Below, in pieces: positions 34,524 to 42,861 of a stretch of 64,000 nucleotides of DNA. The notes under the pieces were generated by a model that did not search any database, was not told the origin of the DNA, and worked only from the letters and a program-made list of their open reading frames with translations. The first letter of the stretch is position 1, and the number at the start of each line of letters is the position of its first letter. The position numbers and the translations under genes are program-made. Origin of the DNA: Spirobacillus cienkowskii (lineage in GTDB: Bacteria; Bdellovibrionota_B; Oligoflexia; Silvanigrellales; Silvanigrellaceae). Location of the stretch: assembly GCF_037081835.1 (NCBI RefSeq), contig NZ_CP146516.1:1635501-1699500 (forward strand). The letters are read 5' to 3'.

Positions 34524-35681
34524 ATGCAAAACATAACAGAATTTGAAAACAAATACGGTTTAAAACTACCTGTGCATTATAAAAATTTATTAAAGAAACA
34601 TCATTATTTAAAAGTGCGGGTACATTATACCACCAATGTGCAAGAAGTGATAAATAATGATGATAAAGAAGATTATGTTGGTTATTTAGTTACTTTTACA
34701 CCGCACGTTGAAGATATGTATGCCATGGAATATGAAATAAAACATAATTCAGACGTATTTTTTAATAATAAACTAATTCCTTTTGCAAAAGATCGTAAGG
34801 GTAATTACAATTGTCTCAGTTACTTAAATGGGTTGGGAGACTCAGAACCATCTGTGGTGTATGTAAGGTTAGGTAACATTGAAGGTAAAAAAATAATCGA
34901 AAAAATAGATTATGTTGCCAATTGTTTTGAATGTATTTTGCCAACCTTAACAGAAAAGTTACCTGAAATTGCTGTTTATGGTACGTCATCAACTTTAAAA
35001 GTAAATGTTTCTAAAGAAAAAAAACTATTATTTAAAGAAAATCCGTATTCGCAGTTTGGGGAGTATTTGGATAAAAATTATTATACCAATAAATATTTTG
35101 AAATTAAAAATAAAAAAGGAGATAGTTTTTTAAATTACTTAGAAAAAACCAACCCCAAACGTTATCAAAATCTAATGCAAACTATCAATAATAGTCTTCG
35201 AGAAGAAGAGATGCATTTTCTAAAAGAATTTAAGCAAGAAGCCTCTACTCCGGCATTTACCCAATATGCCAAATGCGTGGTAAAAGGGTTAAGCCCCGAA
35301 GAGTATATTTTTAGAGGCTTAACGTTAAAAAATATGCCATCAACCCGCACTGAGCATGAAATTCTTACAGACATTGCTCAAGTTTTATACAACACTGCCC
35401 CCGATGATTTTATAAAAATTGTATTTAATGGTGCTCTTGCAACTACTGGCCGTAATGCAAAATATTTGTTTGATGCGTTTGACGCCGAAGACAAAATGAA
35501 AATTTATGATATTGATGAACTGAGTTTTGTAAACTTAACCCTGCTGTTTTCAGAATTGCGTCAGTATTTAACTGATCAATACGAGCGTCCTTTAAGGGAA
35601 CTGCGAATTTATTATTATATTGATAAAGCTAAAATAGAAAAACAATATTTTTATTACTATCAAATGTATGATGATCATTAA
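34524..35681 (+). CDS. SUKH-fusion putative immunity protein, copy 2
   Basis: A 385-aa protein differing from the 5445 copy at only about a dozen positions. It keeps the SUKH part (FENKYGLKLPVHYKNLLKKH) and the helical C-terminal domain. It is the third gene of WHH module 2, 40 bases after the SUKH gene. High conservation in all three modules, while the SUKH partner varies, suggests a function not tied to one toxin variant. A bidirectional terminator follows. Confidence 0.6.
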   Translation: MQNITEFENKYGLKLPVHYKNLLKKHHYLKVRVHYTTNVQEVINNDDKEDYVGYLVTFTPHVEDMYAMEYEIKHNSDVFFNNKLIPFAKDRKGNYNCLSYLNGLGDSEPSVVYVRLGNIEGKKIIEKIDYVANCFECILPTLTEKLPEIAVYGTSSTLKVNVSKEKKLLFKENPYSQFGEYLDKNYYTNKYFEIKNKKGDSFLNYLEKTNPKRYQNLMQTINNSLREEEMHFLKEFKQEASTPAFTQYAKCVVKGLSPEEYIFRGLTLKNMPSTRTEHEILTDIAQVLYNTAPDDFIKIVFNGALATTGRNAKYLFDAFDAEDKMKIYDIDELSFVNLTLLFSELRQYLTDQYERPLRELRIYYYIDKAKIEKQYFYYYQMYDDH

Positions 35682-35710
35682 AAATTAAGTAACATTTTTT
35701 TTATTTATTT

Positions 35711-35748
35711 TAAGGGGGTGTGGAGTGAGTTTTACGCAACCCCCTTTG
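35711..35748 (+). terminator. convergent terminator between SUKH-fusion gene and higA
   Basis: Stem aagggggt / acccccttt around a ~20-base loop, with T-rich flanks on both sides, so it can serve both strands. Copy at 44089-44124. Confidence 0.6.
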
Positions 35749-35778
35749 TTTATTTATTTTAGTTTTTTAAAAATTTGT

Positions 35779-36093
35779 TTACGCTGCTTCGATTGTTATT
35801 TTAAATTTAAGTTTGTCTTTCTCAAGAATTTCTTCGAGAGCAAGCTTAACAAATATCAATTGATCATAGCCTAATTTTTTTGCAAACAGGGCGGCTCTGC
35901 CAGGACTAATGCCTTTTCTTCCATTTTCGATATCGGATAAATTTTGTTTTGAAATACCAAGTTTTTTTGCAAATTCTAGTTGAGTCAACTCATCACATAA
36001 ACGTAACGAGCGCAATAGTTGCGATAAAGCAAGAGGTTTTCCGCCTCGCAATTTTTTTAAAACTTCAGTCGCATCCATTGATTTAGTACTCAT
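35779..36093 (-). CDS. higA: HigA-like XRE antitoxin, copy 1
   Basis: A 104-aa protein with a helix-turn-helix at residues ~32-75 (LTQLEFAKKLGISKQNLSDI, ENGRKGISPGRAALFAKKLG), the XRE/HigA fold that binds the toxin and represses the operon. It overlaps the toxin frame by 11 bases, toxin first, as in higBA loci. The toxin is split, so it may act only as an antidote or repressor. The copy at 44154 differs at one residue. Confidence 0.8.
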   Translation of the reverse strand: MSTKSMDATEVLKKLRGGKPLALSQLLRSLRLCDELTQLEFAKKLGISKQNLSDIENGRKGISPGRAALFAKKLGYDQLIFVKLALEEILEKDKLKFKITIEAA

Positions 36094-36354
36094 GTTTGTT
36101 TACCTCCTCTATGCTGACAAATTCGATTTGTTTATCTTTTTTTTCTATATATATTGCATGGTATGCTTTATTTAATCTTATTGATCTTTCGCCTTTTCGT
36201 TTACCTTGAAGAGGTTCATCATGGAAGCTTTTTATTTTTCTTATTTCTCTTAAACCATCATAACCCATAATTCTAATTTATCGCGACAATGTGATGGTAT
36301 AAGTGTAAGATCTTTAGCTGCTTTTTTTGTAATTTCTACCTTGAAAATATCCAC
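36083..36354 (-). pseudogene. higB: HigB/RelE-like toxin, split by a frameshift (copy 1)
   Basis: From a GTG at 36354 (GGAGG upstream) the frame reads VDIFKVEITKKAAKDLTLIP, SHCRDKLELWV and stops after MMV. The other half begins one frame over at the ATG at 36268: YDGLREIRKIKSFHDEPLQG, KRKGERSIRLNKAYHAIYIE and VSIEEVNKHEY. Together they make a normal HigB-type RNase, but about 4-5 residues between LELWV and YDGL are missing, which fits a short deletion. The second half alone holds the R-S-I-R-L core. The same break is present in copy 2 (44458-44729). Confidence 0.75.
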
Positions 36355-36422
36355 AAGACCTCCATCTAAATAAAAGTACTCCTTGCAGTAGTATTTGTCA
36401 ACAAAAAATCCTCAAGCGTCAC

Positions 36423-38024
36423 CCCATCCAAGCAACCCTGCATCGCGATAGCAGCACCGCCCATCAAAAACTAGATGAGATATTTGACGAAGAGCAAATT
36501 CGGTTAAAAATAGGGATCGTTAACGATTTTGGCAAAGAGTTTGGCACATTTATATCAAATAGAGGGCAAGAAGCAGAGCAAAAAGAGAAAGAATTAGAAC
36601 ATGCTCTTAAAAATAGCGACACACTTCCACCCGAATACATAGAACAATTAAAACAAGAATACGAATCTGCTGCGAAATGGGCACCAGGGGGCGAATACCG
36701 TCAGGTTGCCACAGCACTTGCTGCAGCGTTTACAGGCAAGCTCAGTGCCACGGGAACGGAGCTTGTGCAAAGTTTTGCGGCCAATTATTTGCAAAGCATC
36801 GGTGCCGAAAAAATCAAAGAACTTGCCCCATTACTGGGGGGCGAAGGCAGCCCTGGGCACATTGCTCTGCACTCTGTTTTAGGCTGTGCCGCAGGAGCTA
36901 TGGCCGATAGCTGCGGTTCTAGAGCGTTTGGAGCAGCATCAGGGGTGCTGATCAATACTGCCCTTTCAAGCCTTGAAGACACACAAAACCTCAGCGCTGC
37001 TGAGAGAGAAAATCGCATCAACATTGTGACCTCGTTGGTAGCGGGCATGTCTGCTGCTGCAGGGCTTGGCGATCCCAATGCTGCGATGACCAGTGCGAGG
37101 TTGGAAACAGAGAATAATAATTTGAAATTTGTGACAGAGAAAGGTTCGTATTTGCTAGATAAATTGGCAGATAAACGTACATGGCAACTTTTGCTGTTAG
37201 GCGGTGCAACGCTGACGTCGGGTTCTACTGCGTCAGTGGCAGTGAACGGTTTGATAATTTTAGGCAGAGCCTACACAGCTTATGAGATTGGCCAAGATAT
37301 TTATGATGTTATAAATGGCGAAAAAACTTTGCAGCAGTTGGCGCTAGAAAAGAGTGAAGATTATGTTGTAGGTCTTATCACAACAAAAGCATTTGGAGAG
37401 ATCGTCAAATCGGTAAAATCTGGTGCTTCGATAGTGATGCAAATGGGTGATGATGTCGTCGTCCAACAAGTAAAAAGCAGTGTTATCAATGTAACAGAAG
37501 CTAATAAAGACAAAATACAAAATTTAGCGAACTCTGGTGAAGAGTTTTTGCAAAAGGTAAAAGCCAAGGGTAAAGATTCAAAACAAATTGCAGAAAATCT
37601 TCCTGATGCCAAAGGCAAAGTCCCAGATGCGGATGGCAAGCTTCCTGGCACAAAAGAAAAACTTCCCGAGGCGGATGGTAAGAGTAGAAATCGTAATGAA
37701 AATGTGTTAATATCTAGAGATGATAATCAAATTAATCAACAAATAAGCAAGCCTTACAAACGTCCTTCTAATGCAACAACTCAAAAACAAAGAAAAACAG
37801 TACAAAATCAGCCTTGTGTAGATTGTGGTGTAAAATCAGATAAAATGTTTGCAGATCATAAAGTGCCTTTGGTAAAAGAATATTATGAGTCTGGAGGGAA
37901 AATTAATTTACAAAAGATGCGAGAAATTGATGCTGTACAGCCTCAATGTTCGTCTTGTTCTTCTAAGCAAGGAGCTGAAATGAGTAGATATTCTAAACAA
38001 AAGAAAAATGAATTAGGATTATAA
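36423..38024 (+). CDS. orphan CdiA C-terminal region with HNH-type toxin (no start codon)
   Basis: A 534-codon frame, open from PIQATLHRDSS. The first ~230 codons copy the live CdiA pretoxin region (AAKWAPGGEYRQVATALAAA, NYLQSIGAEKIKELAPLLGG) up to ETENN, where similarity stops. A new entry region follows, then a D/G/K-rich linker (DAKGKVPDADGKLPGTK) and an HNH-like zinc domain: CVDCG, FADHKVPLVKEYYESG, VQPQCSSCSSKQG. Two C-x-x-C pairs and D-H fit a zinc-bound HNH nuclease. The junction with higB DNA is abrupt (near aagcgtcaccc), and the first usable start is an internal GTG at 36765. Confidence 0.75.
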   Translation, partial: PIQATLHRDSSTAHQKLDEIFDEEQIRLKIGIVNDFGKEFGTFISNRGQEAEQKEKELEHALKNSDTLPPEYIEQLKQEYESAAKWAPGGEYRQVATALAAAFTGKLSATGTELVQSFAANYLQSIGAEKIKELAPLLGGEGSPGHIALHSVLGCAAGAMADSCGSRAFGAASGVLINTALSSLEDTQNLSAAERENRINIVTSLVAGMSAAAGLGDPNAAMTSARLETENNNLKFVTEKGSYLLDKLADKRTWQLLLLGGATLTSGSTASVAVNGLIILGRAYTAYEIGQDIYDVINGEKTLQQLALEKSEDYVVGLITTKAFGEIVKSVKSGASIVMQMGDDVVVQQVKSSVINVTEANKDKIQNLANSGEEFLQKVKAKGKDSKQIAENLPDAKGKVPDADGKLPGTKEKLPEADGKSRNRNENVLISRDDNQINQQISKPYKRPSNATTQKQRKTVQNQPCVDCGVKSDKMFADHKVPLVKEYYESGGKINLQKMREIDAVQPQCSSCSSKQGAEMSRYSKQKKNELGL

Positions 38025-38025
38025 A

Positions 38026-38379
38026 ATGAATAAAGTTGAAGAGCAAAAAGCGATAAGCTTAAAGTATGGCACATTGTACATAGAGTGCCCGCTAAACTTA
38101 AAAGTTGGAATAAGTAAAAATATTTTAAATAAAGAATTAACAATGCCAATAAACGCTATGCGTTACCTCCCTTCAAAGGATACAACAGGTTGGTATATTT
38201 GGGCAGGTGAAGAGTTTTCTGAAAGTAATGATTTTTTTGTTGCATTGCATGCAGAACATTTAGAAAAATATTGTCCTTTAATAATAAAATATTTGGGATT
38301 ACCACCTGGTTGGAGAGTTTTAATTGATGATTCTGCATATGAAGATGTTTGGTACGATTCTTCTTTATTAGTTGAATAA
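38026..38379 (+). CDS. Imm33-like immunity protein for the HNH toxin, copy 1
   Basis: A 117-aa protein starting one base after the toxin stop. The pattern MRYLPSKDTTGWYIWAGE, HLEKYCPLIIKYLGLPPGW, YEDVWYDSSLL resembles Imm33-type immunity proteins (the G-W-x-x-L-I-D and E-D-V-W-x-D ending). It should bind and block the HNH tip in the cytosol. The copy at 45128 differs at one residue, although its toxin is gone. Confidence 0.65.
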   Translation: MNKVEEQKAISLKYGTLYIECPLNLKVGISKNILNKELTMPINAMRYLPSKDTTGWYIWAGEEFSESNDFFVALHAEHLEKYCPLIIKYLGLPPGWRVLIDDSAYEDVWYDSSLLVE

Positions 38380-38404
38380 AATTTTATTTATACACGATTA
38401 TTTA

Positions 38405-38661
38405 TTTATTATTTTAGGGAGTGTACTCAAATAACGAAGAATACTTGAATTTTGGCATGTTTCCCCTAAGGGTTGGATTACCAAGTCTAACAAAAGAGGG
38501 AAACATGTTGAGGTTGATGATAACAGATCCAATGTGGTCGAGGCTAGCACCATTGCTTAAGGAATTTAAAATTCATTTTTCGAATAGAATTAGGATCTTT
38601 ATGGGAGCTGTTTTTTGGAAGTTACGAACAGGAGCGCCATGGAGAGATCTTCCAACAGAAT
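38405..38661 (+). mobile_element. IS5-family fragment
   Basis: One end and the first part of an IS5-type element. The frame from ATG 38505 reads LRLMITDPMWSRLAPLLKEF, then FMGAVFWKLRTGAPWRDLPT, the DUF4096-like N-terminus of IS5 transposases. It breaks off at EFG, where the sequence passes into the NS_2 toxin at ttggttccaatgaa. An inverted repeat (catgtttccc / gggaaacatg, 38457-38505) lies in the leader. Confidence 0.75.
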
Positions 38662-38877
38662 TTGGTTCCAATGAATAAAGTTTTAAATACAGGAAAATGG
38701 CTTGAAATGGAACAGGCGATTAATAACGCCATAAAAGCTAAGAAAAAAGTAACGTATGATTATGATGTAAAATATGAAGGAAATAGTAACAGACCAAGTA
38801 GTTTTAAGGTTAAGTATAGTGTTGATGGTGCTAAGCCTATTGAACATAATTGGGAAAATTTATTAGGAGGAAAATAA
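38662..38877 (+). pseudogene. NS_2-type toxin, C-terminal third only
   Basis: The 71 codons read LVPMNKVLNTGKWLEMEQAI and end IEHNWENLLGGK. They match the end of toxin C (LVPMNKELNGREWLKMEMEL, HSWNNTPGGK). The D-H-G-x-H half is missing, so it is inactive. It shares TAATG with the following immunity gene, preserving the original pairing. Confidence 0.75.
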
Positions 38878-39209
38878 TGTTATTAAAAAGCGAAAAAGAA
38901 ATAAAAAAAGGTATTGCAGAAAAATTGTTGACAATTATCCCTAATGGGATGGTAAATATGATTATACGTTTTGAGCCATTTGAATTTAATGATGGGTATA
39001 CAGTTATTTTAAATTATACCAAACCCAATGGTGAGATTTCTTATTATTCAGAAGATGATATTTTTAATAATGAAAATATAGATAATGCCAAAAATTACGT
39101 GGTCAATTTGCTTTTAAATTTTCGCAGATCGACTCAAGGAACATGGGAACGATGTTTGGTTTGGGTTAATAAAGATGGTGAATGTGATATAGATTTTGTG
39201 TACTGGTAA
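38877..39209 (+). CDS. YezG/DUF600-like immunity protein, subtype b, copy 2
   Basis: A 110-aa protein. I start at the ATG at 38877 (one base shared with the toxin stop, GGAGG 6 bases upstream) rather than at an in-frame codon inside the toxin. It has EKLLTIIPNGMVNMIIRF, NYTKPNGEISYYSEDD and the end CLVWVNKDGECDIDFVYW. It is clearly related to 31785 but diverged throughout, so the two units have been evolving separately or were mixed by recombination. Confidence 0.72.
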   Translation: MLLKSEKEIKKGIAEKLLTIIPNGMVNMIIRFEPFEFNDGYTVILNYTKPNGEISYYSEDDIFNNENIDNAKNYVVNLLLNFRRSTQGTWERCLVWVNKDGECDIDFVYW

Positions 39210-39236
39210 AAAATAAAATTAATTTAAGGAAAAAAA

Positions 39237-39560
39237 ATGATAGAAGAACAAAAAATAATTGATGAAGTTGTGGAGTTAATGTTAGATGTCCAAGTAAACG
39301 AAGACAATCCACAAAAATTTATTTTAAAATTTAATGTAAATGATGAAAAAAAATCGGCAAAATTAAATTTTAGCTTTATTGCAAACGATGAAGAGCATAG
39401 CGCTTTGGTTGGGTTAGATGCAATAGAAAAATTTCATTGTTTATTAATGGAATTGAGAGAGCTTTTTGCAAAAAGAAAACCTTTTCATTATTGGAAATCG
39501 TGTGTTTTTGAAATTAATTTTGAATTAAAAAATTATGAATTTAATTTTGTTTATGATTAA
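39237..39560 (+). CDS. YezG-like immunity protein, subtype c, copy 2
   Basis: A 107-aa protein aligned end to end with 32167: LLMELRELFAKRKPFHYWKS is identical, and NYEFNFVYD closes it. Differences concentrate in the first 70 residues. An AAGGAAAA site precedes the ATG. No adjacent toxin. Confidence 0.65.
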   Translation: MIEEQKIIDEVVELMLDVQVNEDNPQKFILKFNVNDEKKSAKLNFSFIANDEEHSALVGLDAIEKFHCLLMELRELFAKRKPFHYWKSCVFEINFELKNYEFNFVYD

Positions 39561-39672
39561 TTTATAATTGTAAAGTTTATAAATTAATCATATTTTTTTA
39601 AGTAAAAACATAGTTTAATTTTAGTAAATATATATTTTATAAAACGCTTTATAAAAAATCAAGAGGGATGTA

Positions 39673-40032
39673 ATGCTGTCAGAGGAAGAAGAAATAAATA
39701 TTAATATAGAAAAAGAAAACAATACTGCAAAATTGGCTTCAGAAAAAATGCTGAGCATCATGCCTGAAGGCATGATGAATATGATTTTAAGATTTAAAGT
39801 GAACAATCCAAAATCAGAATGTAAAGTTATTTTAAGTTACACTAAACCTAATGGATCCATTTCTCGTTTTACAGAAAATGATATTATTCTTATGGGAGAT
39901 AAATTTAACGAAGCTGAAAAATATCTTGGTAACTTAATTTTAAAATTATTAAAAGACACAAAAGGAGAATGGAAAACCTGCTTTATTTGGGTAAATAAAG
40001 ATGGGGTTCATGACCTGGATCTTTTTAGATAA
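39673..40032 (+). CDS. YezG-like immunity protein, subtype d, copy 2
   Basis: A 119-aa protein with an N-terminal extension (LSEEEEININIEKENN) relative to 32545, after which the two are about 90% identical (ASEKMLSIMPEGMMNMILRF, WVNKDGVHDLDLFR). GAGGG lies 7 bases before the ATG. Orphan antidote. Confidence 0.65.
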   Translation: MLSEEEEININIEKENNTAKLASEKMLSIMPEGMMNMILRFKVNNPKSECKVILSYTKPNGSISRFTENDIILMGDKFNEAEKYLGNLILKLLKDTKGEWKTCFIWVNKDGVHDLDLFR

Positions 40033-40081
40033 AATATTTTAATTTTAGTTTTAATGTTTAAAAATAATTGAAAGGTTAACA

Positions 40082-40402
40082 ATGACAAGAGATCAAGAAA
40101 TTTATAATTCTATTGGAAAAATATTAAATAAAAATAAATTAAAAGATTCCGATAAAATATTATTTTATATAAAGTATCTCAATTCGCAAAGAAATGTTTG
40201 TGAAACTGGAGTGTTTTCTAAAAACAAACAAGATAAAGAGTCACAAATCACTTTGCCAGAAGACGACAAAACAGAAATGCATACATATGTTGATGAACTT
40301 TACGAATATTTTACCAATAATAATTTGCCCGATTGGAATGGTTTGTCTTTTATTTTGGATTTAAAAACAGATCAATATGATATAGATTTTATTGATGAGT
40401 GA
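40082..40402 (+). CDS. YezG-like immunity protein, subtype e, copy 2
   Basis: A 106-aa protein about 88% identical to 32933 (TRDQEIYNSIGKILNKNK, DWNGLSFILDLKTDQYDIDF). It closes the second b-c-d-e array and is followed by the same terminator as in unit 1. Confidence 0.65.
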   Translation: MTRDQEIYNSIGKILNKNKLKDSDKILFYIKYLNSQRNVCETGVFSKNKQDKESQITLPEDDKTEMHTYVDELYEYFTNNNLPDWNGLSFILDLKTDQYDIDFIDE

Positions 40403-40447
40403 TTGAATAAAGTAAAATAAATTTTTTTAATAAAATACTTAAATAAA

Positions 40448-40485
40448 AAAAGAGTGTATTTAAAAATAAATGCGCTCTTTTTTTT
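40448..40485 (+). terminator. rho-independent terminator after immunity array 2
   Basis: Stem agagtgtattta / taaatgcgctct followed by eight T, immediately upstream of the start-less WHH cassette. Confidence 0.8.
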
Positions 40486-40488
40486 AAT

Positions 40489-41067
40489 GAATTAGCAAAA
40501 AAAATCAATATTAAGGATCCAGACTACAAACCTACATTAGGTGGGAAAGGACCTATAGATTCGTTAAAATCTAAAAAAGAATTCGAAGCCATGTATGGAA
40601 AAGAGAATGTAATATCGCATACTGTGCCTGATTTGGATAAGCCTAATGTTAATATGGCTGGAAGAGCGATAAATGTTGAATTAAATGATGGTAGAGTTGT
40701 AAAGGTTGTATATGAGCAAAAGGGGCTTCCTATTTTCACGTCGCATATGAAAACGGAAGTAATTTTTCCGCAAAAGACAATGTTGGAAACAAATTATAGA
40801 GAGCATTTTAAGATGGCAACAAAAGAGCTAAAAAGACAAATAGCTGAAGATCCTGCTTTAAGAAAAAAATTTACTAAACAAGAGCTACTCGATATAGAAA
40901 ATGAAAAAATTAATATAGGAGAAAGTACGTGGCATCATCATCAAGATTTAGGTAGAATGCAGCTAGTGCCATCAAAAATTCACGAGGTAAGGCATGTTGG
41001 CGCTAAAAGTTTAAATCCTGAATTAAAAGAAAGAAAAACAAAAGTTAAAGTGGAGGCTACTGAGTGA
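40489..41067 (+). CDS. orphan WHH nuclease CdiA-CT, copy 3 (no start codon at the junction)
   Basis: The 192-codon frame ELAKKINIKDPDYKPTLGGK is closer to the live CdiA tip than copy 2 is: SHTVPDLDKPNVNMAGRAIN, PHMKTEVIF-type middle, STWHHHQDLGRMQLVPSKI and a Lys/Glu-rich tail. The first internal ATG is at 40591. Its TGA overlaps the SUKH GTG (GTGA), the same joint as in cdiA-cdiI. Confidence 0.75.
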   Translation, partial: ELAKKINIKDPDYKPTLGGKGPIDSLKSKKEFEAMYGKENVISHTVPDLDKPNVNMAGRAINVELNDGRVVKVVYEQKGLPIFTSHMKTEVIFPQKTMLETNYREHFKMATKELKRQIAEDPALRKKFTKQELLDIENEKINIGESTWHHHQDLGRMQLVPSKIHEVRHVGAKSLNPELKERKTKVKVEATE

Positions 41068-41660
41068 AAAAAAATATAGTATTTAGATCATATGATGGAA
41101 AAATTGATGTTTCTATGGTACATGAATTTGAAAAGAAAACAGGGTTTAAATTTCCTAAGTCTTATATTAATATTATTACCAAGTATAATGAGGCGAGAAT
41201 TGCAAACCATATGAATGTTTTTTATTTTTATTCAAATTTAATAGATCGTTACGAAAGCTATTCTATAGGCTGTTTTTTAGGATACAATACAGATTGTTCA
41301 ATAGAATCATATTGGGAAAATATATTAGTTGACGAAGAATATGATGATGACGATGGAGAGGATTATGTAGCTCAAGCACCATTTCCTAAAAATGTTATTC
41401 GATTTGCAGTTGATCCTGCAGGAGAAGGGATCTGTTTTGATTACCGTCATGATCCTAAAACAGATAATCCTAAAATAGTGGTGTGGCACCATGAAGCAGA
41501 ATCTGGCTCAAGTTCTGAATTATCGTTTGTAGCAACAAGTTTTGATGAGTTTTTAGATATGTTGTATGACAGAAATTCAGCAGCAGGAAAGATATACAAT
41601 GAAGAGCTTTTTTGGAAAAACCGAGAAAACCGTCGCAAAGAAGCGTTAGAAAATCAATAA
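41064..41660 (+). CDS. SUKH immunity protein, copy 3
   Basis: A 198-aa SUKH protein with VHEFEKKTGFKFPKSYINII, FYFYSNLIDRYESYSIGCFL and FDYRHDPKTDNPKIVVWHHE. It is close to cdiI but carries an acidic insert (VDEEYDDDDGEDYVAQ) near residue 92. It starts at GTG overlapping the toxin stop, so it is coupled to the WHH copy 3 frame. Confidence 0.78.
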   Translation: MKKNIVFRSYDGKIDVSMVHEFEKKTGFKFPKSYINIITKYNEARIANHMNVFYFYSNLIDRYESYSIGCFLGYNTDCSIESYWENILVDEEYDDDDGEDYVAQAPFPKNVIRFAVDPAGEGICFDYRHDPKTDNPKIVVWHHEAESGSSSELSFVATSFDEFLDMLYDRNSAAGKIYNEELFWKNRENRRKEALENQ

Positions 41661-41700
41661 TAAATTAAAAATAAAAAGCGTTAAAAAAGGTAAATTTAGT

Positions 41701-42861
41701 ATGCAAAAAATAACAGAATTTGAAAACAAATACAGTTTAAAACTCCCCGTGCATTATAAAAATTTATTAAAGGAACATCATTATTTAAAAGTGCGGGTGC
41801 ATTATACCACCAATGTGCAAGAAGTGATAAATAACGATGATAAAGAAGATTACGTTGGTTATTTAGTTACTTTTACAGAGTATGTAGAAGATATGTATGC
41901 CATGGAATATGAAATAAAACATAATTCAGATGTATTTTTTAATAATAAACTGATTCCTTTTGCAAAAGATCGTAAGGGTAATTACAATTGCCTCAGTTAC
42001 TTAAACGGATTGCCAGACTCAGAACCATCTGTGGTATATGTAAAGTTAGGTAACATTGAAGGTAAAAAAATAATCGAAAAAATAGATTATGTTGCCAATA
42101 GTTTTGAATGTATTTTACCCACTTTAACAGAAAAGTTACCTGAAATTGATGTTTATGGTACGTCATCAGCTTTAAAAGTAAATGTTTCTAACGAAAAAAA
42201 ACTATTATTTAAAGAAAATCCGTATTCGCAGTTTGGGGAGTATTTGGATAAAAATTATTATACCAATAAATATTTTGAAATTAAAAATAAAAAAGGAGAT
42301 AGTTTTTTAAATTATTTAGAAAAAATCAACCCAAAACGCTACCAAAACCTAATGCAAACTATCAATAATAGTCTTCGCGACGAAGAGATGCATTTTCTAA
42401 AAGAATTTAAGCAAGAAGCCTCTACTCCTGCATTTACCCAATACGCCAAATGCGTGGTAAAAGGGCTAAACCCCGAAGAGTATATTTTTAGAGGCTTAAC
42501 GTTAAAAAATATGCCTTCAACTCGCACTGAGCATGAAATTTTAACGGATATCGCTCAAGTTTTATACAATACTGTTCCCGATGATTTTATAAAAATTGTA
42601 TTTAATGGTGCTCTTGCACCTACTGGCCGTAATGCAAAATATTTGTTTGATGCGTTTGACGCCGAAGACAAAATGAAAATTTATGACATTGATGAATTGA
42701 GTTTTGTAAACTTAACCATGTTGTTTTCAGAATTGCGTCAGTATTTAACTGATCAATACGAGCGTCCTTTAAGGGAACTGAGAATTTATTATTATATTGA
42801 TAAAGCTAAAATAGAAAAACAATATTTTTATTATACGCCGTCCACTAAGTTTTTAACATAA
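41701..42861 (+). CDS. SUKH-fusion putative immunity protein, copy 3, tail replaced by IS630
   Basis: A 386-aa frame that matches the other two copies up to KIEKQYFYY, where IS630 enters (42834). The normal ending YQMYDDH is replaced by TPSTKFLT encoded by the IS end. The displaced original tail and stop lie at 44031-44058. Only ~7 residues are lost, so the protein could still work. Confidence 0.65.
   Translation: MQKITEFENKYSLKLPVHYKNLLKEHHYLKVRVHYTTNVQEVINNDDKEDYVGYLVTFTEYVEDMYAMEYEIKHNSDVFFNNKLIPFAKDRKGNYNCLSYLNGLPDSEPSVVYVKLGNIEGKKIIEKIDYVANSFECILPTLTEKLPEIDVYGTSSALKVNVSNEKKLLFKENPYSQFGEYLDKNYYTNKYFEIKNKKGDSFLNYLEKINPKRYQNLMQTINNSLRDEEMHFLKEFKQEASTPAFTQYAKCVVKGLNPEEYIFRGLTLKNMPSTRTEHEILTDIAQVLYNTVPDDFIKIVFNGALAPTGRNAKYLFDAFDAEDKMKIYDIDELSFVNLTMLFSELRQYLTDQYERPLRELRIYYYIDKAKIEKQYFYYTPSTKFLT

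Larger units (their letters stand above)
31006..38379 (+). repeat. tandem duplication, unit 1 (~7.4 kb)
   Basis: The gene order (NS_2 toxin, immunity subtypes b-c-d-e, terminator, WHH toxin, SUKH, SUKH-fusion, terminator, higA/higB, CdiA tip, Imm33-like) is repeated in the same order and orientation at 38662-45481. Shared pieces range from near-identical (HigA, Imm33-like, SUKH-fusion) to moderately diverged (immunity subtypes, SUKH). Confidence 0.85.

Noticed and set aside
36677-36910. Cys/Arg-rich 77-codon frame, also seen as the antisense 8281-8514 type frame
   Set aside because: Out-of-frame reading of the CdiA pretoxin segment, present wherever that segment is.
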